Shown here piece after piece: positions 1-9,426 of a stretch of DNA of 64,000 nucleotides. The stretch is taken from positions 62,001-126,000 of the forward strand of contig QDFQ01000003.1 of assembly GCA_003075315.1 (NCBI GenBank), written 5' to 3'. This stretch comes from Arthrobacter sp. TPD3018 (lineage in GTDB: Bacteria > Pseudomonadota > Alphaproteobacteria > Sphingomonadales > Sphingomonadaceae). Both the position numbers and the translations under genes were made by a program. The notes beneath the pieces were generated by a model, which did no database searches, had not been told where the DNA came from, and saw only the letters and a list, made by a program, of their open reading frames with translations. Every line of letters begins with the position of its first letter. The stretch's first letter is position 1.

Positions 1-1793
1 TTGGCGAGGTTGGCCGCATCGCCGCCAATGTCGGTGCCGAAGGCAAAACGCGCCGGGTTGAGCTGAGCGCCACAGACGATCTGACCCGCGGGATTACGTA
101 CCGCGTCGAGCGCCAAGCTGAGGCGCTGGACGTCGACGTTGCCCAGAACCCTAGTCCGTTCCTTGAACTCTCCGTAGTTGACCGACACCTCGTAGTTCAG
201 CGTGTCGGTGATGTCACCGCGCACGCCGCCGACGAACCGGTAGGTTTCGCGGCGAGCATCCTCACGACGTGAACCCAGATCGGTGAGATTCTTGCGCAAG
301 ATAAAGCGCTGGGTCCCCGCGTTGATCGCCGCGATCTGCGCAGCCTGGGTGGCCTGAGCCGTGGCGATCTGTGCCGCGGTCTGGCCCGGCTGGAGGTAGG
401 CGTTGCCGGTCAGAACGTTAATGCCGTTGGTGGCTTGGGTCAGCAATGCCTGCTGGATGACGCTACGCGATCCGGCGTCGAGGAACGGGTTGTCGAGGCG
501 AGGACGTTCGTAGAGCGCGTCGATCGTCGAGCCGGTGAAGAATGCGGGGCCCGAGCCGCCGAGACCAACGCTCTCGACGCGGACGTACTTGGCTTCGATG
601 AACGGCACGAAAGCGCTCGAGACGTCGAAGTGCCCGATCAGGTTTGCCGAATAACGGTCCAGCTGGGGCAGCAGCTGCAACAGCACGCCTTCACGCCGCG
701 TATTGCCGTTGCCACCAATGAATGAGCCGGCTGGATTGCCCGAGGGGGTGGCGGCAGAACCACCTGCGATGCCGACGCGAGTACCATTCTGGAGAGCAAG
801 CGAGCCGCCTGGCTGGAAGAGATAATTGCAGGTGTATGCACGGCCCAGCGGATCGCGACCGCAGCTTGCCGGCGAGGTAGCACCCAAGCCTGCGCCTGCA
901 AACGACACCAAGCCGCCATCCGAGAACGTGCCGACCCGAATGTCGCGGAAAAACACGGCGTCCGGGATGCCGTCATAGTTCAGATTGCCGCCGACACCCG
1001 GGCCAGCCGCGTCGATGTTCGTCGTAATGAAGCCATCGGCCTGGCGATATTCGCGCCGGTTGGAGGCGAACAGATCCTGCGTGCGGGCATATTCCAGGTT
1101 GACCGCGAGGTTGCCACGGCCGTCAGCAAAATTCTTGCCGCCAGTCAGGCTGACAAAATAGCTGCCCGCGTCCTTGCGGCTGCTGACGCCGCCCTGTGCG
1201 CGGATCTGCAGACCGTCATAATTACTCTTCAAGCGAAAGTTGACAACGCCGGCTAACGCATCCGAACCGTACACCGCCGAATTACCGCCGGTTACGATGT
1301 CGACGGCTTCCAGCAGATCAGTCGGAATCGTGTTGATATCGACCGAGGTGGCATTGCTAAGAATGTCAGATCCGACGTGACGCCGACCGTTGACCAGCAC
1401 CAGTGTACGAACGGTGCCGAGGCCACGAAGATCGAGCAGGTTAAGCCCGGCGGTGCCGAGGAAACGCGTCGAGTTGGACTGGCTGAAGGTGCTGTTGAGC
1501 TGCGGCAGGTCGTTCAGCACGTCACCGATGGACGTGCGGGCCGTCTGCGTCAGTTCCGCCGCCGACACCGTCTGAATGGGAACCACGGACTCGGCGTTCG
1601 GGGTGCGAATGCGCGAACCGGTGATCACGATGTCTTCGCCCGGACGTGCCGAATCATCCTTGTTGGTGTCGGCGATCGAAGCGCCTGCCGGTGCCCCAGT
1701 CTGCGGAACTTCGGGAGTCGTTTGAGCGGAAGCGGTCGGGGCGAGCAACAGCCCGCCCGCGAGCGCGCTCGCGGAAAGCAGCCAAGTCTTCAT
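1..1793 (-). CDS. TonB-dependent receptor, C-terminal part cut by the left edge
   Basis: An outer-membrane receptor that should take up an unknown ligand using TonB energy. The frame opens with ATG at 1793, preceded by GGGGACC, and stays open to base 1, so about 597 residues are visible and the C-terminal barrel is missing. Residues 1-24 are a signal peptide ending ASAQ. The plug domain shows EDIVITGSRI (about 53-62), DLRGLG (121-126), LVNGRR (133-138) and a GGNSAVYGSDALAGVVNF stretch (169-186), all standard for the family. The remainder looks like alternating beta-barrel sequence. The substrate cannot be inferred; no transport partner lies next to it. The thiolase downstream in the window is on the same strand but lies upstream in transcription. 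Confidence 0.93.
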   Translation of the reverse strand, partial: MKTWLLSASALAGGLLLAPTASAQTTPEVPQTGAPAGASIADTNKDDSARPGEDIVITGSRIRTPNAESVVPIQTVSAAELTQTARTSIGDVLNDLPQLNSTFSQSNSTRFLGTAGLNLLDLRGLGTVRTLVLVNGRRHVGSDILSNATSVDINTIPTDLLEAVDIVTGGNSAVYGSDALAGVVNFRLKSNYDGLQIRAQGGVSSRKDAGSYFVSLTGGKNFADGRGNLAVNLEYARTQDLFASNRREYRQADGFITTNIDAAGPGVGGNLNYDGIPDAVFFRDIRVGTFSDGGLVSFAGAGLGATSPASCGRDPLGRAYTCNYLFQPGGSLALQNGTRVGIAGGSAATPSGNPAGSFIGGNGNTRREGVLLQLLPQLDRYSANLIGHFDVSSAFVPFIEAKYVRVESVGLGGSGPAFFTGSTIDALYERPRLDNPFLDAGSRSVIQQALLTQATNGINVLTGNAYLQPGQTAAQIATAQATQAAQIAAINAGTQRFILRKNLTDLGSRREDARRETYRFVGGVRGDITDTLNYEVSVNYGEFKERTRVLGNVDVQRLSLALDAVRNPAGQIVCGAQLNPARFAFGTDIGGDAANLA

Positions 1794-1988
1794 TATGGTC
1801 CCCTATTTTCGGCACATTTGCCTTAAACAGGGGAGCATGTTGACGCAGTCCGTCGGAGTGAAACAAGCCGATTTCTGTCAGTGTGATGAACGAAGCGTCA
1901 CATTACGCGAAACTGTCGCCGAAAAGACACAAAAGTACGTACGAATTGTTTCCGTAGCCTGTTAGTTGCGTCAGAGGTGCTTACCCAA

Positions 1989-3161
1989 TCACCGCTCCAC
2001 ACACATCGCGATCCCCATGCCGCCGCCGATGCACAGCGTCGCCAGGCCCTTCTTCGCGTCGCGCTTCTGCATTTCGTAGAGCAGCGTGGTCAGCACGCGG
2101 GCGCCGCTGGCGCCGATCGGGTGGCCGATCGCGATCGCGCCGCCGTTGACGTTGGTCTTGTCGGGGTCGAGGCCCAGTTCCTTGCACACCGACAGCGCCT
2201 GTGCGGCAAAGGCTTCGTTCGCTTCGATCAGGTCGAGGTCGGCGACGGTCCAGCCGGCCTTTTCCAGCGCCTTCTTCGATGCCGGCACCGGGCCGATGCC
2301 CATCACCGACGGGTCGACGCCCGCGCTCGCCCAGCTCTTGATCGTCGCGAGCACCGGGGCGCCGCGCTTGTCGGCTTCCTCGCGGCTCATCAGCACCAGC
2401 GCGGCGGCGCCGTCGTTGAGGCCGCTGGCGTTGGCGGCGGTGACGGTGCCGTCCTTCTTGAACGCCGGGCGCACGCCGCTAACGCTGTCGATCGTCGCGC
2501 CGGCGCGGATATATTCATCGTCCGCGACGACGGTATCGCCCTTGCGACCCTTGATCGTCACCGGTGCGATCTCGTCCTTGAACCGTCCGCTGCCGCGCGC
2601 GGCCTCCGCCTTGTTCTGGCTGGCGACCGAGAAGCTGTCCTGCTCGCCGCGCGTCACCTGATATTGCTCGGCAAGATTTTCCGCCGTGATGCCCATGTGA
2701 TAGCCGTTGAACACGTCGGTCAGGCCGTCGTTCACCATCGTATCGACCAGGCTGACGTTGCCCATTTTGGTGCCGCCGCGCATCGTCTGCGCGTGCGGGC
2801 TGAGCGACATGCTCTCCTGACCACCGGCGACGACGATCGACGCATCGCCGGTCTGGATGGCCTGGCAGGCGAGGGCCACCGCGCGCAGCCCCGATCCGCA
2901 CACCTGGTTGACGCCCCAGGCCGGCACTTCCTTGGGGATGCCGGCGGCCATCGACGCCTGGCGCGCCGGGTTCTGGCCCTGCGCCGCGGTGAGCACCTGG
3001 CCCAGGATCACCTCCGACACCTCTTCGCCCTTCACGCCCGCCTGTTCCAGCGCGGCCTCGATCGCGACGCGGCCCAGCTCGTGGGCCGGGGTGGCGGCGA
3101 ACGCGCCGAGGAAGCTGCCGACGGGGGTACGCTTGGCGGCGGTGATGACGATCTCGGTCAT
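1989..3161 (-). CDS. phaA: Acetyl-CoA C-acetyltransferase (thiolase, PhaA/AtoB type)
   Basis: Condenses two acetyl-CoA to acetoacetyl-CoA, or the reverse, in the cytoplasm. The 390-residue length is normal for the family. The acylated cysteine lies in [11 protein letters not shown] (about residue 89), the catalytic His in [13 protein letters not shown] (about 348), and the second Cys in CIGGGMG (about 377). The gene ends the same-strand pair that starts with the PhaC-like gene 21 bases upstream, and phaR is divergent to that pair, so a biosynthetic role in polyhydroxyalkanoate formation is likely. No phaB reductase is adjacent. A degradative AtoB role is the main alternative. Confidence 0.93.
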   Translation of the reverse strand: MTEIVITAAKRTPVGSFLGAFAATPAHELGRVAIEAALEQAGVKGEEVSEVILGQVLTAAQGQNPARQASMAAGIPKEVPAWGVNQVCGSGLRAVALACQAIQTGDASIVVAGGQESMSLSPHAQTMRGGTKMGNVSLVDTMVNDGLTDVFNGYHMGITAENLAEQYQVTRGEQDSFSVASQNKAEAARGSGRFKDEIAPVTIKGRKGDTVVADDEYIRAGATIDSVSGVRPAFKKDGTVTAANASGLNDGAAALVLMSREEADKRGAPVLATIKSWASAGVDPSVMGIGPVPASKKALEKAGWTVADLDLIEANEAFAAQALSVCKELGLDPDKTNVNGGAIAIGHPIGASGARVLTTLLYEMQKRDAKKGLATLCIGGGMGIAMCVER

Positions 3162-3182
3162 GATGATCTCCTTATGCGCCGC

Positions 3183-4253
3183 CTATCTAGCGGCGGGCAG
3201 GGCCGCGATCCAGTCGGCAAGCGGCTGCCACAACGATGCGCGGGCCCGCCCGCCGACGATCATGCCGACATGGCCCAGCGCCAGTTCGCGGTGATCGGCA
3301 ATCCCTGCCGCGGTGGCGGCGGGGACGATCCGGTCGGTGGTGGAGACGAATTCGACCGTCGGGCAGGCGAGTGCCTCGGGAATCACGCTGTGCCCGCGGA
3401 TCGTCCATTGGCCTTGCCCCGGCGCATCGGCGGTGATGAAGCGATCGAACAGGTCGCGCGCGCAGGCGAGGGGCAGCGGCTCGCCGGCATTCGCCCAATC
3501 CTCCAGCCTTACGAACGCGCGCGCCGCCTCGCCGTCCGGCGCCATCCGCCCGAACGCCTCGTATTTGGCGATCGTGCGCGCCGGGTCGAGCCGCCAGAAT
3601 CCCGCCTGCAGCACCTCCATCGGCAGCACGCCCAGCGCCTCCGCCGTCGGCAGCGCCGCTTGCCACAGGTCGCGCATCCCGCCCCGCGCCTCACCATAGC
3701 CATCGAACCGCCACGGCGCGGCGATCGTCGCGAGGCCCGCCACGGTCGTACCTGCTGCCGCCGCGGTCGCCATCGTGCCGCCCAGGCAATAGCCGACCAG
3801 CACCGGCGGCGCATCGAGCTGCTCGATCAACGGCAGCAGCAGCGATTCGACATGGCCGGTCATGTCCATGTCCCGGTCCGCGGCGCCCGGCACGCCCCAG
3901 TCGACCAGTGCGACGCGAAAGCCCTGTGCCGCCAGCCAGCGCACCAACGATACCTCGCCCAGATCGAGGATCGCGGGCGGATTGATCAGCGACGGCACGC
4001 ACACCACCATCCGGCCCCGCCCGCCGTAATAGCGCAACGCCGCGCGGCCCGCGGTGGCGAGCGCCGGCATCGACGGCGGAGCAGGGGGGCGGGAAGCCTG
4101 CTGATACGCAGTCAGCCCGGCAAGCGCGGCGGCCATCCGTTCGGGATATGCTGCAGTTTCGCTGCGCAGCATATCGAGGAACAGGGGTAGCGGCCGCGGA
4201 CCGTGTTGCGGTGCGGAAAATTGAGGCGTAGCATGCGGTTCGATCACGGGCAC
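3183..4253 (-). CDS. phaC: Short PHA synthase-like alpha/beta hydrolase (PhaC, class III size)
   Basis: Probably polymerises hydroxyacyl-CoA on PHA granules. The 356-residue protein has the synthase version of the lipase box, GYCLGG, with Cys156 as nucleophile instead of Ser; Asp307 (STTDRIVP) and His328 (LGHVG) complete the triad. PSLINPPAILDL (87-98) and DWGVP (118-122) match conserved PhaC segments. Length and triad spacing resemble class III PhaC rather than the longer class I enzymes, because the usual N-terminal domain is absent. No phaE partner is visible. It lies 21 bases before the thiolase and is divergent from phaR. A PHA depolymerase or other hydrolase is possible, but the Cys nucleophile argues for synthase ancestry. 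Confidence 0.75.
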   Translation of the reverse strand: MPVIEPHATPQFSAPQHGPRPLPLFLDMLRSETAAYPERMAAALAGLTAYQQASRPPAPPSMPALATAGRAALRYYGGRGRMVVCVPSLINPPAILDLGEVSLVRWLAAQGFRVALVDWGVPGAADRDMDMTGHVESLLLPLIEQLDAPPVLVGYCLGGTMATAAAAGTTVAGLATIAAPWRFDGYGEARGGMRDLWQAALPTAEALGVLPMEVLQAGFWRLDPARTIAKYEAFGRMAPDGEAARAFVRLEDWANAGEPLPLACARDLFDRFITADAPGQGQWTIRGHSVIPEALACPTVEFVSTTDRIVPAATAAGIADHRELALGHVGMIVGGRARASLWQPLADWIAALPAAR

Positions 4254-4279
4254 AACACCGGAACGGGCAGGGGACGCGC

Positions 4280-4843
4280 ATGAAGAAGCAACAGCCGGGC
4301 GACGGCGTCGTCATCATCAAGAAATACGCCAACCGGCGGCTCTACAATACCGAGACCTCGTCCTACATCACGCTCGATCATCTCGCGACGATGACCCGCG
4401 AAGGCCGCGACTTCAAGGTCGTCGATGCCAAGACCGACGACGATATCACGCACAACGTGCTGACCCAGATCATCATGGAAGAGGAAAGCCGCGGGCAGAC
4501 GATGCTGCCCGTCAGCTTCCTGCGCCAGCTGATCGCCATGTATGGCGATTCGATGCAGTCGATGGTGCCGGGCTATCTGGAGGCGTCGATGGACAGCTTC
4601 CGCCGCAACCAGGAACAGTTCAAGTCGGCGGTCGAGGGCGCGTTCGCCCATTCCCCCTTCGCCGAAATCGCCAAGCGCAACATGCAGATGTTCGAAGCCG
4701 CGACGCAGGCGTTCGGCGTCGCGCCCGCGATGGCGCCCGCCGCCGCGCCTGCGCCCTCTGCACCCGCCAGCAAGGATGACGAGATCGCCGCGCTGAAGGC
4801 GGAGCTGACGCGGCTGCAGGACAAGGTCGAAAAGCTCGGCTGA
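4280..4843 (+). CDS. phaR: Polyhydroxyalkanoate synthesis regulator PhaR
   Basis: DNA-binding repressor that senses PHA granules and controls phasin and PHA genes. Residues about 11-70 form the conserved PHB/PHA accumulation regulator N-terminal domain with KYANRRLYNT and SSYITLDHLA, followed by a region with TMLPVSFLRQLIAMYGDSMQ typical of the family. The C-terminal third is Ala/Pro-rich and ends in a short predicted coiled coil (EIAALKAELTRLQDKVEKL). The 187-residue length is normal. It starts 26 bases from the divergent PhaC-like gene, so the two promoters share a very short region and PhaR may act there; no operator was recognised. Confidence 0.95.
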   Translation: MKKQQPGDGVVIIKKYANRRLYNTETSSYITLDHLATMTREGRDFKVVDAKTDDDITHNVLTQIIMEEESRGQTMLPVSFLRQLIAMYGDSMQSMVPGYLEASMDSFRRNQEQFKSAVEGAFAHSPFAEIAKRNMQMFEAATQAFGVAPAMAPAAAPAPSAPASKDDEIAALKAELTRLQDKVEKLG

Positions 4844-4855
4844 CGGCGCGCGCCC

Positions 4856-5041
4856 GTGCCGGTGATGTTCTGGAGCGCGGGCGCCAGCCTGTGCGTCGCC
4901 CTCGTCGCGGCGTTCGCCGACCGGCGGCGGCGCCTGCGCCACGATCCCGATCGCGTCGGGTTCATCGACTGGCGGACGGTGCAGATGGCGGCGCTGCTCG
5001 CGACGATCCTGCTGGTCAGCGTCGGGCTGCATACGCGCTGA
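4856..5041 (+). CDS. Small two-helix membrane protein of unknown function
   Basis: A 61-residue protein (GTG start at 4856; an in-frame ATG at 4865 is an alternative) placed 12 bases after phaR, so probably co-transcribed with it. A first hydrophobic helix covers about residues 4-20, then a basic loop (DRRRRLRHDPDR), and a second helix covers about 43-58. No enzyme motif is present. It is not a recognised phasin. The position suggests an accessory role or simple hitchhiking with phaR; nothing in the sequence decides this. Confidence 0.6.
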   Translation: MPVMFWSAGASLCVALVAAFADRRRRLRHDPDRVGFIDWRTVQMAALLATILLVSVGLHTR

Positions 5042-5151
5042 CGGGTGGGCCTGGGCAACCCGAAAAAGGCCATTGCGCCGCGCCATCAATCGCTTAGGCT
5101 TGTGGCCATCGCGGGCCTATCTCCCCGCCGTTTTCCCGGGGAGCGACATCC

Positions 5152-5838
5152 GTGCGCCATATGCTGATCCCGACCGCCGCGGCGGCCGTCCTGCTCGCCG
5201 CGCCCGCCCACGCCGACGAACTGCAGGCGCGGCTGCTCGCGGGCATGCAGGCGGCGCGTGCCACCGCCTTCGCGTTCCAGCAGACGATCGTCGTCGAGAC
5301 GACCGGACAGGCGCGGCGTACCATCGTCGAACGCTATGACCCCCGCCGCCCCGCCGCCGAACGCTGGACGCTGGTCAGCGTCGACGGCAAGGCCCCCACC
5401 GCCAAGGACATCGCCAAGGCGCGCGAGGGCAAGAAGAAACCCGGTTCCTACGGCGACCTCGCCGATTGGTTCGGCACGCCCGCGCGCCGGGTCGAGGCGC
5501 CGGCGGGCTATGCCGCCTATCACTTCGACCGCCTGCCCGCCGGCGAACTGAAGATCGGCAGCCACGACGCCTCCGCCGACACCGCGGCCGACGTGCTGGT
5601 CAACACCAAGGGCGCCACCCCCTTCGTCGAACGCGTGCGCTTTACCTCGACCAAGGAGTTCCGCATGATGCTGGTCGCCTCCGTCAAGCGGATCGACAGC
5701 AGCAGCCGCTATGTCGTGGCGCCGGGCATCGGGATGGTTCCCGAATCCTTCGCACTGACGATGGCGGGCTCGATGATGGGCAAGTCGGGCGAACTGAAGA
5801 CCAACGTGACGTTCAGCGGCCACCAGCCGGTGAAGTGA
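5152..5838 (+). CDS. Secreted protein of unknown function
   Basis: A 228-residue protein with a signal peptide whose hydrophobic core (MLIPTAAAAVLLAAPAHA) ends at an AHA cleavage site. The GTG start at 5152 is preferred because GGGGAG lies about 8 bases upstream; ATG at 5161 would give the same mature protein. The mature part is soluble, mixed alpha/beta and without cysteines, suggesting a periplasmic protein. It stands alone between the phaR pair and the convergent TPM gene. The fold could resemble LolA-type lipoprotein carriers, but I see no diagnostic motif and make no functional assignment. Confidence 0.75.
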   Translation: MRHMLIPTAAAAVLLAAPAHADELQARLLAGMQAARATAFAFQQTIVVETTGQARRTIVERYDPRRPAAERWTLVSVDGKAPTAKDIAKAREGKKKPGSYGDLADWFGTPARRVEAPAGYAAYHFDRLPAGELKIGSHDASADTAADVLVNTKGATPFVERVRFTSTKEFRMMLVASVKRIDSSSRYVVAPGIGMVPESFALTMAGSMMGKSGELKTNVTFSGHQPVK

Positions 5839-5915
5839 AGTAAGGGGGGCTGGTCCTCCACAGCGCGCCAGACGGGCGTGCCGGCCCGTATTATTCGCGT
5901 CGCGTCGCGCGCCGG

Positions 5916-6437
5916 TTAGCGGATGTCAGTACCCGGAAAGGACAGTCGCCGGAGAAGCGCTGCGACACCCCGCTCGATCCCGAGCTCGATCTGGCCTGCC
6001 TTGAACGCTGGGATCATGACCTGGTCCATGACGCGCTGGCACAATGCATCGGGCAGCTGCCGGGCCAGTCCCGAACCGACCGATATCCTCGCCTGTCTGT
6101 CATGGGGCGATACCAGGACGACGATGCCGTCGTTGATGCCCCTTCGGCCGATACCCCATCGGTTCCCCAGCCGGTCGGTAAAGCGCGCCACGTCTTCGCC
6201 GTTCAGGCTGTTCACCGTCACGACGACCATCTGATGCGCGGTTTCCCGCTGAAACCGGCTCAGCTGCTGCGCCAATTGCTGCCGCTGCAACGTGGTGAGC
6301 ACGCCCGCCTGATCGACGACATACCCAGTGAACCGTAACGGAGCGGCCGCCACGGCTGCCGGACGCTCCACGCTGCTGACCGCCGCATCGGTGCCGCCGA
6401 TCGCGGCGAGCACTATGAGGATCGATGCGAGCGCCAC
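5916..6437 (-). CDS. TPM-domain (YgcG/TLP18.3-type) secreted protein
   Basis: A likely envelope protein carrying a TPM domain (TLP18.3/Psb32/MOLO-1 fold). GTG at 6437 is chosen: it lies two bases after the TGA of the protease gene and begins a hydrophobic signal segment (ALASILIVLAAIGG). The domain starts with FTGYVVDQAGVLT and contains VVVTVNSLNG, RWGIGRRGINDGIVVLVSP and a C-terminal helix region that ends shortly after the domain. With this start the protein has 173 residues. Upstream in-frame extension to 6605 overlaps the protease and is a shadow. The immediate coupling to the aspartic protease suggests co-expression; its biochemical role is unknown. Confidence 0.75.
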   Translation of the reverse strand: MALASILIVLAAIGGTDAAVSSVERPAAVAAAPLRFTGYVVDQAGVLTTLQRQQLAQQLSRFQRETAHQMVVVTVNSLNGEDVARFTDRLGNRWGIGRRGINDGIVVLVSPHDRQARISVGSGLARQLPDALCQRVMDQVMIPAFKAGQIELGIERGVAALLRRLSFPGTDIR

Positions 6438-6439
6438 GC

Positions 6440-7651
6440 TCAGTAGAAGCGCTTCAGCGTCAGCGACCGGACGGTGCCGTCGCACAGCCCCAGCCGCACG
6501 ATCGTGCCCGGTGTCCCGATCGACCATTTGGCGAGCGCGCTCGTCGGATAGTCTGCACCGATCGGCTGGCCATCGATCTGGCAGATCAGGTCGCCGACCT
6601 GCCACCCCGCCGCCGCCGCGGGGCCGCCGCGCATGACGTGCAGCACCTTCAGCCGGTCGCGCTCCAGCCCGACGAGCAGTCCGCTGGTCGATCGCAGCGG
6701 CGGCCGGTTCGCATCGGGGCCGGACTTCAGCACCATGCGTCCGGCGGCGGGATCGAGCAGCACGCGGTAATTCTGCAGCAGCCCCGATCCGATCCGCCCG
6801 GCGACGCCGATCGTCTCCGAAAAGCCGTTCGCGGGCTCGATCCGCGTCTCGACGCTGCGGATCGCCTGTTCGCCGATCGTCACCATCGGCAGGATCGTCA
6901 GCGTGCTCACCGTTTCGCCGGCGAGGCCGAACGAGACGGTGGTGGTGCTCGGCAGCCGCGTCACGCCCGCACGCTTCGCTGCGCTCTCCGACAGCGTCAG
7001 CGCCGATCCGTCGCCGGTATCGACGATCACCGGCGACAGCGTGCGACGCCCGATCCTGACCTGGCTTTCGTAGACATGGCGCGCGGGCGAGATCGTCAGC
7101 GGCGCCAGCGATCCCACGAACGGCAATCGTCCCGACGGCAGCAGGCGGAAACGGTGGTTGGCATAATCGATGTCGAGCGCCTGGCCGCCGATCGCATCGC
7201 GCCCGATCAGCATCTCGACCGGCTTGGCACTACCCGTTGCCAGCGCGGGCAGATCGGCGACGGTGACGCCGCCGCCGGTGCGCGTCAGCCCGCCGATCGT
7301 CAGCGTCCGCGTTGGCTGCCAGCCGACGGCCACCGCGCCGCTGCCGGCGCCGCCGATCGCGGTCGCCTGCCCGTCGCTCTGCACGCGTGCCGGGTCGGCG
7401 GCGGCGCGGGCGAGCACCGAATAGCTCACCCCCGTATCGAGGATCGCGGTCAGCGGCGCACCGTCCAGCGTCAGCGTGAAGCGGATCTGGTTGCCCGGCG
7501 TCAGGTCGAACGGCACCCAGCGGGCATCGGTATCCGCGGCGAGCGTGGCGACGCCCTCGCGTCCCGCGGGCGGTGGTGCGGCGGGGAGGGGACTTGCCAG
7601 GCTGATCGCCAGCGTCGTGAGGGACAAGGTGATGATCGAAGGCCGCAACAT
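6440..7651 (-). CDS. Aspartic protease with two DTG motifs and a C-terminal PDZ domain
   Basis: A secreted or periplasmic protease-like protein of 403 residues. ATG at 7651 begins a signal peptide (MLRPSIITLSLTTLAISLAS) and has GCGGGAC just upstream; the frame continues further but without coding character. Two retropepsin-type active-site motifs are visible: LDTG (Asp72) and VDTG (Asp211), each followed by a hydrophobic strand, as in two lobes of a pepsin-like pair. From about residue 325 a PDZ domain follows (HVMRGGPAAAAGWQVGDLI). It is 49 bases downstream of the membrane glycosyltransferase-like gene and is followed at once by the TPM gene. Substrate unknown. Confidence 0.87.
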   Translation of the reverse strand: MLRPSIITLSLTTLAISLASPLPAAPPPAGREGVATLAADTDARWVPFDLTPGNQIRFTLTLDGAPLTAILDTGVSYSVLARAAADPARVQSDGQATAIGGAGSGAVAVGWQPTRTLTIGGLTRTGGGVTVADLPALATGSAKPVEMLIGRDAIGGQALDIDYANHRFRLLPSGRLPFVGSLAPLTISPARHVYESQVRIGRRTLSPVIVDTGDGSALTLSESAAKRAGVTRLPSTTTVSFGLAGETVSTLTILPMVTIGEQAIRSVETRIEPANGFSETIGVAGRIGSGLLQNYRVLLDPAAGRMVLKSGPDANRPPLRSTSGLLVGLERDRLKVLHVMRGGPAAAAGWQVGDLICQIDGQPIGADYPTSALAKWSIGTPGTIVRLGLCDGTVRSLTLKRFY

Positions 7652-7700
7652 GCGTCCCGCGTAACGCAATGCGGTGACGACGGCCACCGCAGGCCTTCTG

Positions 7701-9410
7701 CTACGTGCCGTGGTGTAACGGAACGGGCGCATCACAATGGAGACGAGCGATCGCGCGACGGTTTCGGGCGGCCCGTTCCCGATAATCGGGCTGATCGCCA
7801 ACGCCGGATCCCATGACCCCCAGCGCGTGGGCTTGTCGATGATCGAACAGCATGACCCGCCGTTGTCGGCACAACTGAGCGAGTTCCGCATCGGGCACAT
7901 ATGCGAGGTCGAGCAGGAGCGGTCGTTGGATGCGGGAATCGATACGAATGATATCCTGCAGGAAACCTCCCCCCCGGCCATCGATCAGAACGATGTCGGC
8001 AGGGGCCGCGCGGGCGGTGCGGAACGAATCGGCATACGGGCGCAGCAGGATATGGGATTGCCAGATCGTGACGGGCAGTGTGACCGTGAGTGCAAATCCT
8101 GCCGCGGCGGGCAGAAGATACCGCGGCAGCTTTCGACTGCCGCCATCCGTCAAGCGCATCCAGCCGCCGGCGGCGAGAAGCAGGATGCAGGGCATCACGC
8201 CGCTCAGATAGCGATAGCCATAACCGAAACCCTGGTACACCAGCGTCGCAGCGGCGAAGGCACAGGACAGTTGCAACGCAAATGCGATCGGCAGTTTCCG
8301 ATCATGGCGCGGAAACCAGCGTGTCAGCCCCAGTGCTGCCAACGGCAGCAACAGGACATTTTGCCACGCTGCGAACCGCGCGATGCTGGAGAGCGGCTCC
8401 AGGTCGCGAAGCCTTTGGATATGGGCGACGATCCACGACGTGGCTGGCGCCGGCTGGGTTACGGTCGGACCCAACGCTGCTGTCATGAGATGCGGAAAAC
8501 AGTATTGCCAGATGATGTGATAGCCGACACATGCCGCGGCATAGCCGATGGCTGTGGTCCGCCGACCGGCCAGCCAGGCCCAGACGATGAAACCCGCCAC
8601 GAACATCACATGAAAATGGAACTGGTGTAATCCGGTGGCGAGCAGCCCGACCGCGACCGCCATGGTATGGCCGCTGCGTCCGCCACGCAGGAAGCAGGCG
8701 AGCCACAGGGCATTCAACGCAAAATGCGCCGTCATTGCATAGGGCGTCATCGCCGTGACGAGCAATTGCGCGGAGGTCAGCGCGAGGACCAGCGTTACGG
8801 TGGCTGGCTCCGGCGTTTCGGGCCAAATCCGCCGTGCACTGGACCACATGGCGCCCATGCCGATCACAAGCAATATTGGCCCTGCCAGCCAGGTATCGCC
8901 CATGTGACCGGCCAGCGCCCGCAACGCCGAATTGACGGGCAGATAATCCGATACCCAATATCCTTGAGCGATCCTGCCGTCGGTCCATACGGGCATCAGC
9001 GCCTTGGCGAGGGGACGCACCGATGCGGGGATCGGCCAGCCGAGGTTGCCGCGTTGCAGATACTCTGCGGCGAATTGCGCCAACACTTCATCGCGCGACA
9101 TCGGATAGCGCAGCATCACCAGCCACGTGCCCGCGTACGCAAAGAGTGCGGCAACCCCCACCGCCGCTGCGATCTGGCGACCGGAGGGCTGCCAGCGTCG
9201 CCCGCTTTCGTCCGGCAGGTGCGATAGCAGCAACAGGCCAAGCGCCGCGGCGATCAGCAGTCCAGCGTCTTGTGCGTAGAAATAATAGACCGGAAGGCCG
9301 GACAGCCCCCGCAAGGACAACACGGCACCTGCCGCCAGGCAGAGCGCCGCCAGCGCACACGCGCTCCATCGTAGCCAACGCCGGGCGTCGAGCGGCACGG
9401 CGGACGGCAT
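7701..9410 (-). CDS. Polytopic membrane protein, glycosyltransferase-39/ArnT-like architecture
   Basis: A 569-residue inner-membrane protein with roughly a dozen hydrophobic helices spread over residues 15-460 and a hydrophilic C-terminal tail. Long periplasmic loops after the first helices (SRDEVLAQFAAEYLQRGNLG), including acidic residues, and the overall layout recall lipid-linked-sugar glycosyltransferases (GT39/GT83, PMT/ArnT-like) that act on the periplasmic side. I cannot identify a specific family signature, so the assignment is by architecture only. ATG at 9410 lies 16 bases after the cpaF stop on the same strand, so the two may be co-transcribed, although no functional link is obvious. 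Confidence 0.72.
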   Translation of the reverse strand: MPSAVPLDARRWLRWSACALAALCLAAGAVLSLRGLSGLPVYYFYAQDAGLLIAAALGLLLLSHLPDESGRRWQPSGRQIAAAVGVAALFAYAGTWLVMLRYPMSRDEVLAQFAAEYLQRGNLGWPIPASVRPLAKALMPVWTDGRIAQGYWVSDYLPVNSALRALAGHMGDTWLAGPILLVIGMGAMWSSARRIWPETPEPATVTLVLALTSAQLLVTAMTPYAMTAHFALNALWLACFLRGGRSGHTMAVAVGLLATGLHQFHFHVMFVAGFIVWAWLAGRRTTAIGYAAACVGYHIIWQYCFPHLMTAALGPTVTQPAPATSWIVAHIQRLRDLEPLSSIARFAAWQNVLLLPLAALGLTRWFPRHDRKLPIAFALQLSCAFAAATLVYQGFGYGYRYLSGVMPCILLLAAGGWMRLTDGGSRKLPRYLLPAAAGFALTVTLPVTIWQSHILLRPYADSFRTARAAPADIVLIDGRGGGFLQDIIRIDSRIQRPLLLDLAYVPDAELAQLCRQRRVMLFDHRQAHALGVMGSGVGDQPDYRERAARNRRAIARLHCDAPVPLHHGT

Positions 9411-9426
9411 GCCGTTATGTCCCGCC

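Noticed and set aside
1977..4190. A 737-codon open frame on the plus strand
   Set aside because: Antisense to the thiolase and PhaC-like genes, which have full catalytic motifs. Composition is typical of a shadow frame.
3183..4253. Calling the PhaC-like protein a PHB depolymerase
   Set aside because: The nucleophile is Cys in GYCLGG and the neighbours are biosynthetic or regulatory; a true PhaZ is encoded at 50.5 kb.
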